From Chryseobacterium sp. CY350 (GTDB lineage Bacteria; Bacteroidota; Bacteroidia; Flavobacteriales; Weeksellaceae), in NCBI RefSeq assembly GCF_027945075.1, contig NZ_CP116034.1, forward strand, positions 806,001 to 870,000: a stretch of DNA of 64,000 bases, given 5' to 3'. Under the pieces are notes generated by a model. It saw nothing but the letters and a program-made list of their open reading frames with translations. It made no database searches and had not been told where the DNA came from. Made by a program: the position numbers and the translations under genes. Positions 17,735 to 27,509 of this stretch are shown in pieces. Each line of letters begins with the position of its first letter. The first letter of the stretch is position 1.

Positions 17735-18997
17735 ATGGTAGATATTTTTGAAAGAATAAAACAAAATCCAGGACCACTTGGTCAGTTTGCAGACTACGCA
17801 GAAGGATATTTTGTATTCCCAAAATTGGAAGGTCCGATTGGCCCGAGAATGAAATTTCAAGGTAAAGATGTAATTTTCTGGAGTGCTAATGATTATTTAG
17901 GATTGTGTAACCACCCCGAAGTATTGGAAGCCGATGCAAAAGCTGCAGCAGAATTTGGAATGTTTTATCCGATGGGTGCAAGAGCGATGTCTGGTGAGAC
18001 ACAGCAACATCAGCAATTGGAAAAAGAATTGGCAGAATTTACTCAAAAAGACGCTGCTTATCTTTTAAATTTCGGTTACCAAGGGATGGTTTCATGTATC
18101 GATGCGTTGGTGACAAGACATGACGTGATTGTTTATGATGCTGATTCTCACGCTTGTATTGTTGACGGAGTTCGTCTTCACATGGGGAAAAGTTTTACTT
18201 TCAAACATAATGATATTGAGAGTTTAGAAAAAAACTTAGCGAGAGCAACCAGAGTTGCTGAAGAAAATGGCGGAGGAATTTTAGTTATTACGGAAGGTGT
18301 TTTCGGAATGAGAGGAATGCAGGGAAAATTGAAGGAAATCTGTGATTTAAAATCTAAATTCAATTTCAGACTTTTGGTTGATGATGCACATGGTTTCGGA
18401 ACTTTAGGTAAAACCGGAGCTGGAGCTGGCGAAGAGCAAGGATGTCAGGATCAGATTGACGTTTACTTCTCAACTTTTGCTAAATCAATGGCTGGTTTCG
18501 GAGCATTTCTTTCGGGAGACGAAACTATTATCAGATTTTTGAAATATAATCTTCGTTCTCAGATTTTTGCTAAATCTTTAACAATGCCAATGGTAATCGG
18601 AGGTTTAAAGAGACTGGAATTATTAAGAACACGTCCGGAAATTAAAGATAAGTTGTGGGAAAACGTAACTAAATTACAAAACGGATTAAAAGAAAGAGGT
18701 TTCAATCTTGGAAATACAAATACTTGTGTAACACCAGTTTTCATTCAGGGAACTACGATTGAAGCAACACTTTTAGCAAAAGATCTAAGAGAAAATTATG
18801 GAGTATTCACATCTGTTGTTGTATATCCTGTAATTCCAAAAGGGATGATTCTGTTGAGATTAATTCCTACAGCTTCTCATACTGATTCAGAAATTAATGA
18901 AACTTTGACTGCTTTTGAAGGAATAAAAGAAAAATTAGAATCTGGAGCTTACGCAGAAATGGAAAAACAAATGAATATCGAGTACAAGCAAATGTAA
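17735..18997 (+). CDS. Alpha-oxoamine synthase, probable cysteate (or serine) acyltransferase
   Basis: This 420-aa fold-type I PLP enzyme is in the family of serine palmitoyltransferase, KBL and BioF. Motifs: IFWSANDYLGLCNHPEV and GARAMSGETQQHQQLEKEL in the N-terminal part, the His-containing DADSHACIVDG, DDAHGFGTLG that holds the PLP ring, and the PLP lysine at residue 250 in STFAKSMAGFGAF. Such enzymes condense an amino acid with an acyl thioester and release CO2. With a cysteine-synthase-like partner 75 bp upstream, the likely reaction is cysteate plus acyl-ACP giving the keto-capnine backbone of sulfonolipids, known from Chryseobacterium and other Bacteroidetes. Serine palmitoyltransferase for sphingolipids is the main alternative; BioF is less likely as no biotin genes are nearby. 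Confidence 0.78.
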   Translation: MVDIFERIKQNPGPLGQFADYAEGYFVFPKLEGPIGPRMKFQGKDVIFWSANDYLGLCNHPEVLEADAKAAAEFGMFYPMGARAMSGETQQHQQLEKELAEFTQKDAAYLLNFGYQGMVSCIDALVTRHDVIVYDADSHACIVDGVRLHMGKSFTFKHNDIESLEKNLARATRVAEENGGGILVITEGVFGMRGMQGKLKEICDLKSKFNFRLLVDDAHGFGTLGKTGAGAGEEQGCQDQIDVYFSTFAKSMAGFGAFLSGDETIIRFLKYNLRSQIFAKSLTMPMVIGGLKRLELLRTRPEIKDKLWENVTKLQNGLKERGFNLGNTNTCVTPVFIQGTTIEATLLAKDLRENYGVFTSVVVYPVIPKGMILLRLIPTASHTDSEINETLTAFEGIKEKLESGAYAEMEKQMNIEYKQM

Positions 18998-19023
18998 TTT
19001 CGATTTTCATTTAAATATTTATG

Positions 19024-19052
19024 AACCGTTAGAGTTTTCTAACGGTTTTTTT
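19024..19052 (+). terminator. Intrinsic terminator after the acyltransferase
   Basis: AACCGTTAGA pairs with TCTAACGGTT (10 bp) followed by seven T. Confidence 0.88.
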
Positions 19053-19231
19053 GATTTTAAAACATTAAGAAAATGAAATAATAAAGTTTTAAGATTGAAA
19101 TAAATTTGAATGAAGTAGTCTGCTTAATAATATCTTTAGATATTTACTGAATCATTATAACCATCTAAAGTTTATTACTATTTAATTTTTCAAATCATTC
19201 AAAAATTTTCTTCCTTTTCCATTTAAACCCA

Positions 19232-19239
19232 TAAATTTG
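19232..19239 (+). promoter_or_regulatory. -7 promoter box for the radical SAM gene
   Basis: TAAATTTG, exact match. The inferred start site lies about 9 nt before the TTG start codon at 19253. Confidence 0.5.
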
Positions 19240-19252
19240 CAAAAAATTACTT

Positions 19253-21439
19253 TTGAAAGATCTTCTTCTTATAACCCCACCTTTCACTCAGCTCAATACT
19301 CCTTATCCGGCGACCGCTTATATTAAAGGTTTTCTAAATACCAAAAATATATCAAGCTATCAGATTGATTTGGGGATTGAAGTGATTTTGGAATTATTCT
19401 CAAAAGGAGGAATTCAAAAAATTTTTACGAAGCAAATCGATTTAAAAAACGCATCTGAAAACTCACAAAGAATTTTTGCATTAAGAGATGAATACATCAA
19501 AACTATCGATCAGGTTATTCTTTTTTTACAAAATAGAAATCCTACTTTAGCAAGGCAGATCTGTTCAATGAATTTTTTACCTGAGGCTTCCCGTTTCAAT
19601 CAGCTTGATGATATGGAATTTGCTTTTGGAAATATGGGTTTACAGGATAAGGCTAAACACTTGGCTACTTTGTATTTGGAAGATTTATCTGACTACATAG
19701 TTGAACACGTGGATCCTGATTTTGGTTTTAGCAGATATGCCGAAAGATTAGGAAAGTCTGCCAATTCTTTTGACGAATTATATTTAAAATTAAATTCAGA
19801 TCAAACTTTTATTGATGATATCACTTTAAAAATTCTTTGCGACAAACTGGAAGTAGTTCAGCCAAAACTGGTTTGTTTTTCGATTCCTTTCCCCGGAAAT
19901 TTATATTCTGCTTTTCGATCTGCCAAATTTATTAAGGAGAATTATCCTCACATTAAGATTGCAATGGGCGGAGGTTTTCCAAACACTGAGTTGCGGGAAG
20001 TTAAAGATAAACGAGTTTTTGAGTTTTTTGATTTTATTACTTTAGATGATGGTGAAGCTCCTTTGGAATTGGTTTATGAAAATTTAAAAAAAGATGAAAA
20101 TTCTGAGTTTAAACGAACTTTTTTAATTGAAAATGAAGAGGTTGTTTATAAAAACAATTCCACAAAGCACGATTACAAACAGGCACAAGTCGGAACTCCG
20201 GATTATACTGATTTACAATTAGATCAATATATTTCGGTTATTGAAATTGCCAATCCGATGCACAGTTTGTGGAGCGACGGAAGATGGAATAAACTGACAA
20301 TGGCTCATGGTTGCTATTGGGGGAAATGTACTTTCTGCGATATTTCTTTAGATTATATAAAAATTTACGAACCCATTTCTGCCAAAATTTTGGTTGATAG
20401 AATGGAAGAATTAATCGCTACAACAGGCGAAACCGGATTTCATTTTGTTGATGAAGCAGCTCCACCAGCTTTAATGCGAGAAGTAGCTTTGGAAATTTTG
20501 AGAAGAAATCTAGTTGTAACCTGGTGGACTAACATTCGATTTGAAAAAAGCTTTACCAAAGATTTATGTTTTCTCTTGAAACTTTCTGGTTGCGTTGCCG
20601 TTTCAGGTGGATTAGAAGTAGCAAGCGACCGATTGTTAAAATTAATTGATAAAGGAATTTCTGTTGAACAGGTTGCACAGGTGACAAGAAATTTTACTGA
20701 AGCCGGAGTAATGATTCATGCATATTTGATGTACGGCTACCCGACTCAGACCATTCAGGAAACGGTGGATTCTTTAGAAATGGTTAGGCAGCTTTTTGAA
20801 ATGGGAATTTTGCAGAGTGCATTTTGGCACCAATTTGCGATGACAGCACACTCGCCTGTAGGATTAAATCCTGAAGAATTTGGAGTAACTCCCATCAAAC
20901 AGGAAATTTTATTTGCCAACAACGATATTAATTTTACAGACAAAACCGGAATCGATCACAGTCAATTTAGTTTTGGTTTAAAAAAATCTCTGTTCAATTA
21001 TATGCATGGAATCAATTTTGAATTGCCATTGCAGAATTGGTTTGATTTTAAAATTCCGAAAACAACGATTCATCCTGATTATATTCACGATTCACTTTTG
21101 GAAGAGGAAAATTTTTCATTTAAAGGAAATTCAAAAATTATTTTTCTGGAGAAAAACGTAATCGCTGAGAATTACATAAAAACAAAAAAACAAAACTCTT
21201 GGCCGTACACACGAATTACATTCCATTTAAAAACAAATGTTGTTTCGGTAGATTTTGAACAGGAAAAAGGAAATTGGCTGATAAAAGTTCTGCAGGAAAA
21301 TACTTTTGAGAATAAGAAACGCATTACTTTGCAACAATTGAAAACTGATTTTGAAAATAGCTTTGAAGATTTTGAATTGTTCTGGTTTTCAAAACCGATG
21401 CAGCAACTCAAAGAAAACGGAGTGATTTTGAGTTTGTGA
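19253..21439 (+). CDS. B12-binding-type radical SAM protein
   Basis: This 728-aa protein has an N-terminal cobalamin-binding-like region (LLLITPPFTQLNTPYPATAYIKGFL at the start and KIAMGGGFPNTELR near residue 240). The radical SAM core follows. Its iron-sulfur cysteines are C354, C359 and C362, so the spacing is CX4CX2C and not the common CX3CX2C. GGLEVASDRLLKLIDKGIS is the SAM/strand-4 type motif, and the C-terminal extension of about 200 residues is unassigned. The start is TTG: it is the first codon of the conserved KDLLLITPP sequence and lies just after a -7 box. Homologues in B12 radical SAM families methylate or rearrange unusual substrates, but the substrate here is unknown. It is a lone gene after the sulfonolipid pair; any functional link is not shown. 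Confidence 0.85.
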   Translation: MKDLLLITPPFTQLNTPYPATAYIKGFLNTKNISSYQIDLGIEVILELFSKGGIQKIFTKQIDLKNASENSQRIFALRDEYIKTIDQVILFLQNRNPTLARQICSMNFLPEASRFNQLDDMEFAFGNMGLQDKAKHLATLYLEDLSDYIVEHVDPDFGFSRYAERLGKSANSFDELYLKLNSDQTFIDDITLKILCDKLEVVQPKLVCFSIPFPGNLYSAFRSAKFIKENYPHIKIAMGGGFPNTELREVKDKRVFEFFDFITLDDGEAPLELVYENLKKDENSEFKRTFLIENEEVVYKNNSTKHDYKQAQVGTPDYTDLQLDQYISVIEIANPMHSLWSDGRWNKLTMAHGCYWGKCTFCDISLDYIKIYEPISAKILVDRMEELIATTGETGFHFVDEAAPPALMREVALEILRRNLVVTWWTNIRFEKSFTKDLCFLLKLSGCVAVSGGLEVASDRLLKLIDKGISVEQVAQVTRNFTEAGVMIHAYLMYGYPTQTIQETVDSLEMVRQLFEMGILQSAFWHQFAMTAHSPVGLNPEEFGVTPIKQEILFANNDINFTDKTGIDHSQFSFGLKKSLFNYMHGINFELPLQNWFDFKIPKTTIHPDYIHDSLLEEENFSFKGNSKIIFLEKNVIAENYIKTKKQNSWPYTRITFHLKTNVVSVDFEQEKGNWLIKVLQENTFENKKRITLQQLKTDFENSFEDFELFWFSKPMQQLKENGVILSL

Positions 21440-21440
21440 C

Positions 21441-21474
21441 TTTTTAGTTTTTAGTTTTTAGTTTTTAGTTTTTA
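21441..21474 (+). repeat. Heptanucleotide tandem repeat (TTTTTAG)4-5
   Basis: Four perfect TTTTTAG units plus a partial fifth, starting one base after the radical SAM stop codon. Non-coding. Confidence 0.9.
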
Positions 21475-21570
21475 AAATTATAAATAAATTTAGATTCCTA
21501 CGGAATGATAACCAGAACGTTAATCAAATTTATATAAAATAAAAATCCTTAAAGACAATTTCTCAGGGTT

Positions 21571-21640
21571 TTTAAGTTTTGGCTAATGCCATAGAATTTT
21601 TATTTTTTGTAACCGGGCCAAAGCCCGTTCCTAGTGATTC
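21571..21640. repeat. Possible dispersed hairpin element
   Basis: Two short stem-loops lie close together: GGC-TAAT-GCC at 21581-21590 and CGGGC-CAAA-GCCCG at 21614-21627, the latter followed by TTCCTAGTGATTCAG. I recall similar G/C-rich inverted repeats scattered in Chryseobacterium-type genomes, but copy number cannot be tested here. It may also act as the terminator for the unknown protein at 21654. Confidence 0.35.
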
Positions 21641-21653
21641 AGTTTTCAAAAAT

Positions 21654-22484
21654 TTACTTTTTATCTTTTTCAACTCCATCTTTCACCACATCACCCACAA
21701 TTACTTTTTCCTGAATTTTTATAAAATTAGGATCCAGAATTGCCATTCGTTCTGCGATTGCTTTATACGTTGGATATTTCAGGATTGAAGCTCTCCCTGA
21801 CATTTCCCGATATATTGTAAAAGTTTTCCCACCTGCGGTTTTGATCTGTTTTGTTGTCGTAATATATTTTCCGATATATTTACTTTTAGCATCATAAATT
21901 TCGATGTCGATAAAAGTTTTGTCCGTAATTCGATCATCTGAACCGAAACTTACAGGCAAATTGGTAAAATATCCAACGGGAACGCCATTGCTCAAAATTT
22001 CACCAACGCTGTTGACTTCGAGATTTAATTTATCGATTTTTGTTCGGATCGTATATGCTTCTTTTGTTTTATTATCGAGTTTTCGTTTAGGCATATTTTT
22101 AAAGAGCTCATCCAAATTTTTAATATTGATTCCTCTTTCATCAATAATTTTCAGACTTTTTATACAAGTATACACCGCAGATTTTTCGTCACCCGAAAAT
22201 GCGGATGGAGATATATAATCTAAATCTAAAGTTTTCTCACGGTTATATACCCGATTAATTTTTACGTAACTATCTCGTACTGAATCAACAACGCTTTTAT
22301 CAACAAATTCAACAGTGAAAATAGGAGTTTCTTTTAAATCCATAAAAGTATATTCGTTAGATTTATTAGAAATTTTGGCTACGTGAGTTCCGTCGAGACT
22401 TACAATTCCTCTTTTTGTTTTGATAATTTGAGCATTACATATAAAACTCAGAACTGTAAAGAATAAGATTAAACTTTTCTGCAT
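21654..22484 (-). CDS. Secreted protein of unknown function
   Basis: I do not recognise this 276-aa protein. It has a signal peptide ending at ICNAQ. The body is mostly beta-strand-like (TKRGIVSLDGTHVAKI near the start, FIDIEIYDAKSKYIGKYIT near residue 200), with a lysine-rich end. No membrane segment follows the signal, so it is probably periplasmic or surface exposed. It stands between the radical SAM gene and the ATP synthase genes with no -7 box that I can see. Confidence 0.65.
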   Translation of the reverse strand: MQKSLILFFTVLSFICNAQIIKTKRGIVSLDGTHVAKISNKSNEYTFMDLKETPIFTVEFVDKSVVDSVRDSYVKINRVYNREKTLDLDYISPSAFSGDEKSAVYTCIKSLKIIDERGINIKNLDELFKNMPKRKLDNKTKEAYTIRTKIDKLNLEVNSVGEILSNGVPVGYFTNLPVSFGSDDRITDKTFIDIEIYDAKSKYIGKYITTTKQIKTAGGKTFTIYREMSGRASILKYPTYKAIAERMAILDPNFIKIQEKVIVGDVVKDGVEKDKK

Positions 22485-22504
22485 GAATCAGATTTTATAA
22501 GGCA

Positions 22505-22532
22505 TAAAAAAAGTGTAACAAAGTTACACTTT
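22505..22532 (-). terminator. Terminator after atpC
   Basis: AAAGTGTAAC/GTTACACTTT (10 bp, 3-nt loop) with an A run on the plus strand; minus-strand T tail. Confidence 0.8.
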
Positions 22533-22562
22533 CTTGAAAATATATTTAGCTTCTCAATTTAA

Positions 22563-22844
22563 TTATTCGCAAAGGATGATTCCTTTATCGTGATTAAATT
22601 CTATCACACCACTTTTTATAGGATAAGAAAAAACAGAGTCTTTTTCATTTTCTTTGGTAAAGTTTTTAGCAAAAGCTTCGTTGATAGAATTTGCATACAA
22701 CTTAACTTTACCTCCAACTAATGAAGAAACGATTCCTGCGTGGTTTTTCATGATGTGAAATTCACCATTTTTTCCAGGCAATAATACAGAGTTTACCTCT
22801 CCTTCAAAAACTACGTATTCTGGTGTTAAAATTTTTATATTCAT
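22563..22844 (-). CDS. atpC: F1F0 ATP synthase epsilon subunit (short form)
   Basis: This 93-aa protein matches the N-terminal beta-sandwich of epsilon: LTPEYVVFEGEVNSVLLPGKNGEFHIMKNHAGIVSSL. It lacks the C-terminal helical hairpin that inhibits ATPase activity in E. coli, as is usual in Bacteroidetes. It lies 82 bp after atpD in the same direction. The remaining ATP synthase subunits are not in this window, consistent with a split atp locus. Confidence 0.93.
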   Translation of the reverse strand: MNIKILTPEYVVFEGEVNSVLLPGKNGEFHIMKNHAGIVSSLVGGKVKLYANSINEAFAKNFTKENEKDSVFSYPIKSGVIEFNHDKGIILCE

Positions 22845-22856
22845 TTTTCTCAGATT

Positions 22857-22903
22857 AAAGAGTAAAGAGAAAAGAAAAAAGAGTGAGAAATGTCTTTACT
22901 CTT
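22857..22903 (-). promoter_or_regulatory. Hairpin between atpD and atpC
   Basis: AAAGAGTAAAG near 22857 pairs with CTTTACTCTTT near 22893 around a purine-rich loop. Possible mRNA processing or stability element that could set subunit ratios. Confidence 0.4.
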
Positions 22904-22926
22904 TTTTCTTTATTCTATATTTCTAA

Positions 22927-24485
<1,559 letters not shown>

Positions 24486-24568
24486 TTGCTAAAAAAAAGA
24501 TTTTTATCATGCTTTTTTCAATCTTCTAATAATCATTTTGCGGTATAAAACATTGGCAAATTGTTATA

Positions 24569-24599
24569 TTGATACATTGTCACATTATGTTTATATTTG
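24569..24599 (+). promoter_or_regulatory. Promoter of ribF
   Basis: TTG (24569-24571), 20-bp spacer, TATATTTG (24592-24599). The transcript would start near 24604, which excludes any ribF start codon upstream. Confidence 0.65.
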
Positions 24600-24618
24600 C
24601 AGTCAAAATTTTTCCGCT

Positions 24619-25539
24619 TTGAATATCTTCAAAAATTTTAAAGATTACCATTCAGAAAAGCCTTTAGCAATGTCTCTGGGCATGTTTGACGGTGTACATC
24701 TTGGTCATAAATATATTATCAACGAGCTGAAAAAGATAGGTTCTGAGAAGAATTTGGAGACGGCGATTCTCACTTTCTGGCCTCATCCACGTTTTGTATT
24801 TAATCCTAATGAAGATTTAAAACTACTTAATACGATTGATGAAAAGGAAGTTTTGATGGAAAAATATAACATCAATACATTATTTGTAAAAGAATTTGAT
24901 AACGAATTCCGAAATCTTACCGGTGAAGAATTTGTACGTGAGATATTAATTGAAAAATTAAACGTAAAATATTTAATCATCGGCTACGACCATTATTTCG
25001 GTAAGAATAAAAGTGGCAATTTTGAGCTTCTTCAAAAATTGTCTTCTGAACTCAATTTTGAGGTCGAGCAAATGGAAGCCATTAATATTCACGAAAGTAA
25101 TATCAGTTCAACGAAGATTAGAAACGCTCTTTTAAAGGGAAATATTAAAGAAGCCAACGAAATGTTGGGCTACTCCTACTCGATCTCCGGAACTGTTGTT
25201 CATGGAAAAAAATTAGGCAGAACGATTGGTTATCCTACTGCTAATCTTGAAACTGAGTCAATTAAGCTTCTACCTAAGAAAGGAGCATACATTGTTGAAG
25301 TTTTTGTAAAAAATCAGCATTATAAAGGAATGTTGAGTGTTGGAACCAATCCAACCGTCAATGGAGAGAAATTAACCGTTGAAGTTTATATTCTTGATTT
25401 TGAAGGAGATATTTACGACGAAAATATCACGGTGAAATTCAGAGATTTTCTACATGATGAAATTAAATTTGAAGGTCTGGATAAATTAATCGAAAGATTG
25501 GATGAAGACAAAAGGCTGACCGAAGAGTTTCAGTTTTAA
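24619..25539 (+). CDS. ribF: Bifunctional riboflavin kinase / FAD synthetase
   Basis: The protein is 306 aa from a TTG at 24619. The N-terminal FAD synthetase domain shows the nucleotidyltransferase motif SLGMFDGVHLGHKYII and, near residue 160, the ESNISSTKIRNALLKG (SSTxIR) signature. The C-terminal riboflavin kinase domain has GKKLGRTIGYPTANLE and VGTNPTVNG. It makes FMN and FAD from riboflavin. An open frame extends back to 24538, but that codon is upstream of the promoter, and family members begin at the (L/M)NIFKNFKDY sequence, so TTG is the likely start. No FMN riboswitch is visible in the short leader. Flavoenzymes such as the monooxygenase at 3743 depend on its product. Confidence 0.95.
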   Translation: MNIFKNFKDYHSEKPLAMSLGMFDGVHLGHKYIINELKKIGSEKNLETAILTFWPHPRFVFNPNEDLKLLNTIDEKEVLMEKYNINTLFVKEFDNEFRNLTGEEFVREILIEKLNVKYLIIGYDHYFGKNKSGNFELLQKLSSELNFEVEQMEAINIHESNISSTKIRNALLKGNIKEANEMLGYSYSISGTVVHGKKLGRTIGYPTANLETESIKLLPKKGAYIVEVFVKNQHYKGMLSVGTNPTVNGEKLTVEVYILDFEGDIYDENITVKFRDFLHDEIKFEGLDKLIERLDEDKRLTEEFQF

Positions 25540-25544
25540 TAAAT

Positions 25545-25578
25545 AAGAAACTACATAAAAATATGCAGTTTCTTCTTT
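25545..25578 (+). terminator. Terminator after ribF
   Basis: AAGAAACTACAT pairs with ATGCAGTTTCTT (one mismatch), then a T-rich tail. Confidence 0.7.
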
Positions 25579-25696
25579 ATCTACTTGACTTGAAATAAGT
25601 TTTAATTTTATTCATTCCTTTACTATATTTTATGTATTATAATTTCTAATCTTCTAATTCAATAAGATTATGTCCTTTTGTAACATGATCATGCTA

Positions 25697-26056
25697 CTAA
25701 TTGTTAGAATTTCCAATCTCCTCTTTTACTTTCTTTGTCAAAGACTTGAAAACCAAATCATAAGAATGATCAATCATTTTTAGAATTAAATCTCTTTTAA
25801 GACCATCTATCATGACAGAATTCCAGTGAGTTTTGTTCATGTGAAATGCTCCTGTGATTTGCGGGTGTTTTTCGCGGAGTTCCTGACTCCATTCAGGATC
25901 TGTTTTTACAGCTATCGTTAAAGGTTGTTTTTCTAAAGACATGAGCAGAAACATCTTTGTTGCCACTTTCATTACTAATGTTTCCTGATCGAAAGGAAAA
26001 CTTTCTGTCACTGCTTTTTTCGCAAGACAATAATCTAAAATTTCGTTAGCATCCAT
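25697..26056 (-). CDS. MmcQ/YjbR family DNA-binding-like protein
   Basis: The protein is 119 aa from the ATG at 26056 (MDANEILDYCLAKKAVTESFP). The CyaY-like fold family is recognised by FPFDQETLVMKVATKMFLL, TIAVKTDPEWSQELREKHP and the conserved HMNKTHWNSVMIDG. It is a small cytoplasmic protein; a double-wing DNA-binding role has been proposed for the family but its biological role is unclear. The open frame continues upstream to 26206, but that part overlaps the divergent oxidoreductase gene and shows no family similarity, so it was left out. Confidence 0.88.
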   Translation of the reverse strand: MDANEILDYCLAKKAVTESFPFDQETLVMKVATKMFLLMSLEKQPLTIAVKTDPEWSQELREKHPQITGAFHMNKTHWNSVMIDGLKRDLILKMIDHSYDLVFKSLTKKVKEEIGNSNN

Positions 26057-26153
26057 GTTTTTTATATATGATAGTTGATGTGTGATGAGTGATATTAATT
26101 TCAAATTTAGTAAATTTAAAAAAGAAAAATAAATCAGCATAATCACAATTAGT

Positions 26154-26810
26154 ATGAGAGCTTTGGTAATCGGTGCTACGGGCGCTACAGGTAAAGATTT
26201 GGTCACTCAGTTATTAAATGATAAAGACTTTGATGAAGTGAATGTCTTTGTCAGAAAACCTCTCACTATTCAAAATGAGAAACTTAAAGTGCATGTCGTT
26301 GACTTTGAAAAACCCGAACTTTGGAAAAATTCTGTAATTGGTGATGTCGCTTTTTCTTGTATGGGAACAACTTTGAAAGATGCTGGTAGTAAGGAAGCTC
26401 AAAGAAAAGTGGATTATGATTACCAATATGAATTCGCAAAAGCTGCCAGAGAAAATAATGTAGACGACTATATTTTGGTATCAGCTTACGGTGCCAATTC
26501 TCACTCAAAAATTTTCTATTCTAAAGTGAAAGGCGAGCTGGAAGAAGCTGTTAAACAATTACATTTCAACAAAATTACCATTTTTAAACCCGGAATGCTT
26601 GAAAGAAAAGATTCTGCAAGAAACGGAGAAGTTTTGGGAAGCAGAATTATAAAGTTTGCAAATAGACTTGGACTTTTTGAAAGCCAAAAACCTTTACCAA
26701 CAGATGTTTTGGCAAAAGCGATGATCAATTCAAGTAAAATAAAAAGCAACGGCTACTCAAGTGTGAAATTAGCTAATATTTTCGGATTTGCTGAAAAAAG
26801 CAGCGACTGA
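26154..26810 (+). CDS. NAD(P)-binding Rossmann protein (HTATIP2/YwnB-like)
   Basis: This 218-aa protein is an atypical short-chain dehydrogenase. The N-terminal ALVIGATGATGKDLVTQLL is the NAD(P)-binding glycine motif, and KITIFKPGMLERKD is characteristic of the HTATIP2-like group. Sequence CMGTTLKDAGSKEAQRKVD and SAYGANSHSKIFYSKVKGE fit the same family, the last with the Ser-Tyr-Lys-like catalytic region. Function in bacteria is not settled; proposed roles are quinone or NAD(P)H reduction. It is divergent from the MmcQ gene and ends at a strong terminator. Confidence 0.85.
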   Translation: MRALVIGATGATGKDLVTQLLNDKDFDEVNVFVRKPLTIQNEKLKVHVVDFEKPELWKNSVIGDVAFSCMGTTLKDAGSKEAQRKVDYDYQYEFAKAARENNVDDYILVSAYGANSHSKIFYSKVKGELEEAVKQLHFNKITIFKPGMLERKDSARNGEVLGSRIIKFANRLGLFESQKPLPTDVLAKAMINSSKIKSNGYSSVKLANIFGFAEKSSD

Positions 26811-26854
26811 TTTTTTTCTGGTTTGAAATCTGTAAATTCTAATTAAAAAAATAA

Positions 26855-26890
26855 CTCCGCTCAGAAATTATCTAAGCGGAGCTTTTTTTT
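26855..26890 (+). terminator. Terminator after the NAD(P)-binding protein
   Basis: CTCCGCT pairs with AGCGGAG (26875-26881) and is followed by eight T. Confidence 0.85.
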
Positions 26891-26908
26891 GCTGTAACCA
26901 AAGATCAA

Positions 26909-27484
26909 TTATTGCAAATACTTCGTAATAGCCTTATCTGTAGGTTTTGTTGTGCTGATGAATGTATCAACTAATTTTCCGTTTTCATCAATTAAGAACT
27001 TTGTAAAATTCCAAAGAATCGTTGTGTTTTTTACTCCATTTAACTCTTTTTCAGTAAGATATTTGAAAATAGGAGCTGTATCATCACCTTTTACAGATAC
27101 TTTTGCTGCTAAAGGAAACGTGACACCATAATTTTTTTGACAGAATGCTCCGATTTCAACGTTTGAACCTGGCTCTTGTCCGCCAAAATTATTCGCAGGA
27201 AAGCCAATTACAACAAGTTTATCTTTGTATTCGTTTGACAATTTTTCAAGATCTGCATACTGAGGTGTAAAACCACATTCTGAAGCAGTGTTTACGATCA
27301 GTATTTTTTTACCTTTATAATCTGCAAAATTAATCTGCTTACCTTCTTCCAAAGCATCAACCTTGTAATCGTATATCGTTTTTCCCATAAGTTCTTTACT
27401 TTTAGCTTTTGATGTGCTCTTTTTCTGTGCACAACTGTTGAAAAATGCTACGAATGAAAGCAGCATGATGAATAATTTTTTCAT
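26909..27484 (-). CDS. Glutathione peroxidase family lipoprotein
   Basis: This 191-aa protein has a lipoprotein signal peptide with lipobox FFNSC (Cys18). The thioredoxin-fold peroxidase domain has the catalytic Cys in IVNTASECGFTPQY, the Gln in NNFGGQEPG, and the Trp-Asn of LWNFTKFLID. The active residue is Cys, not selenocysteine. Bacterial members mostly use thioredoxin to reduce peroxides. The lipid anchor means it works on the periplasmic side. It lies 25 bp after the LolA-like gene in the same direction, so the two are probably co-transcribed. Confidence 0.93.
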   Translation of the reverse strand: MKKLFIMLLSFVAFFNSCAQKKSTSKAKSKELMGKTIYDYKVDALEEGKQINFADYKGKKILIVNTASECGFTPQYADLEKLSNEYKDKLVVIGFPANNFGGQEPGSNVEIGAFCQKNYGVTFPLAAKVSVKGDDTAPIFKYLTEKELNGVKNTTILWNFTKFLIDENGKLVDTFISTTKPTDKAITKYLQ

Positions 27485-27509
27485 TAGATTTTAATATTGA
27501 TGATAAACT

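Noticed and set aside
24538..24618. N-terminal extension of ribF from TTG 24538
   Set aside because: It lies upstream of the -7 box and has no family similarity.
26057..26206. N-terminal extension of the MmcQ/YjbR gene
   Set aside because: It overlaps the divergent gene, uses an alternative start, and is not part of the family fold.
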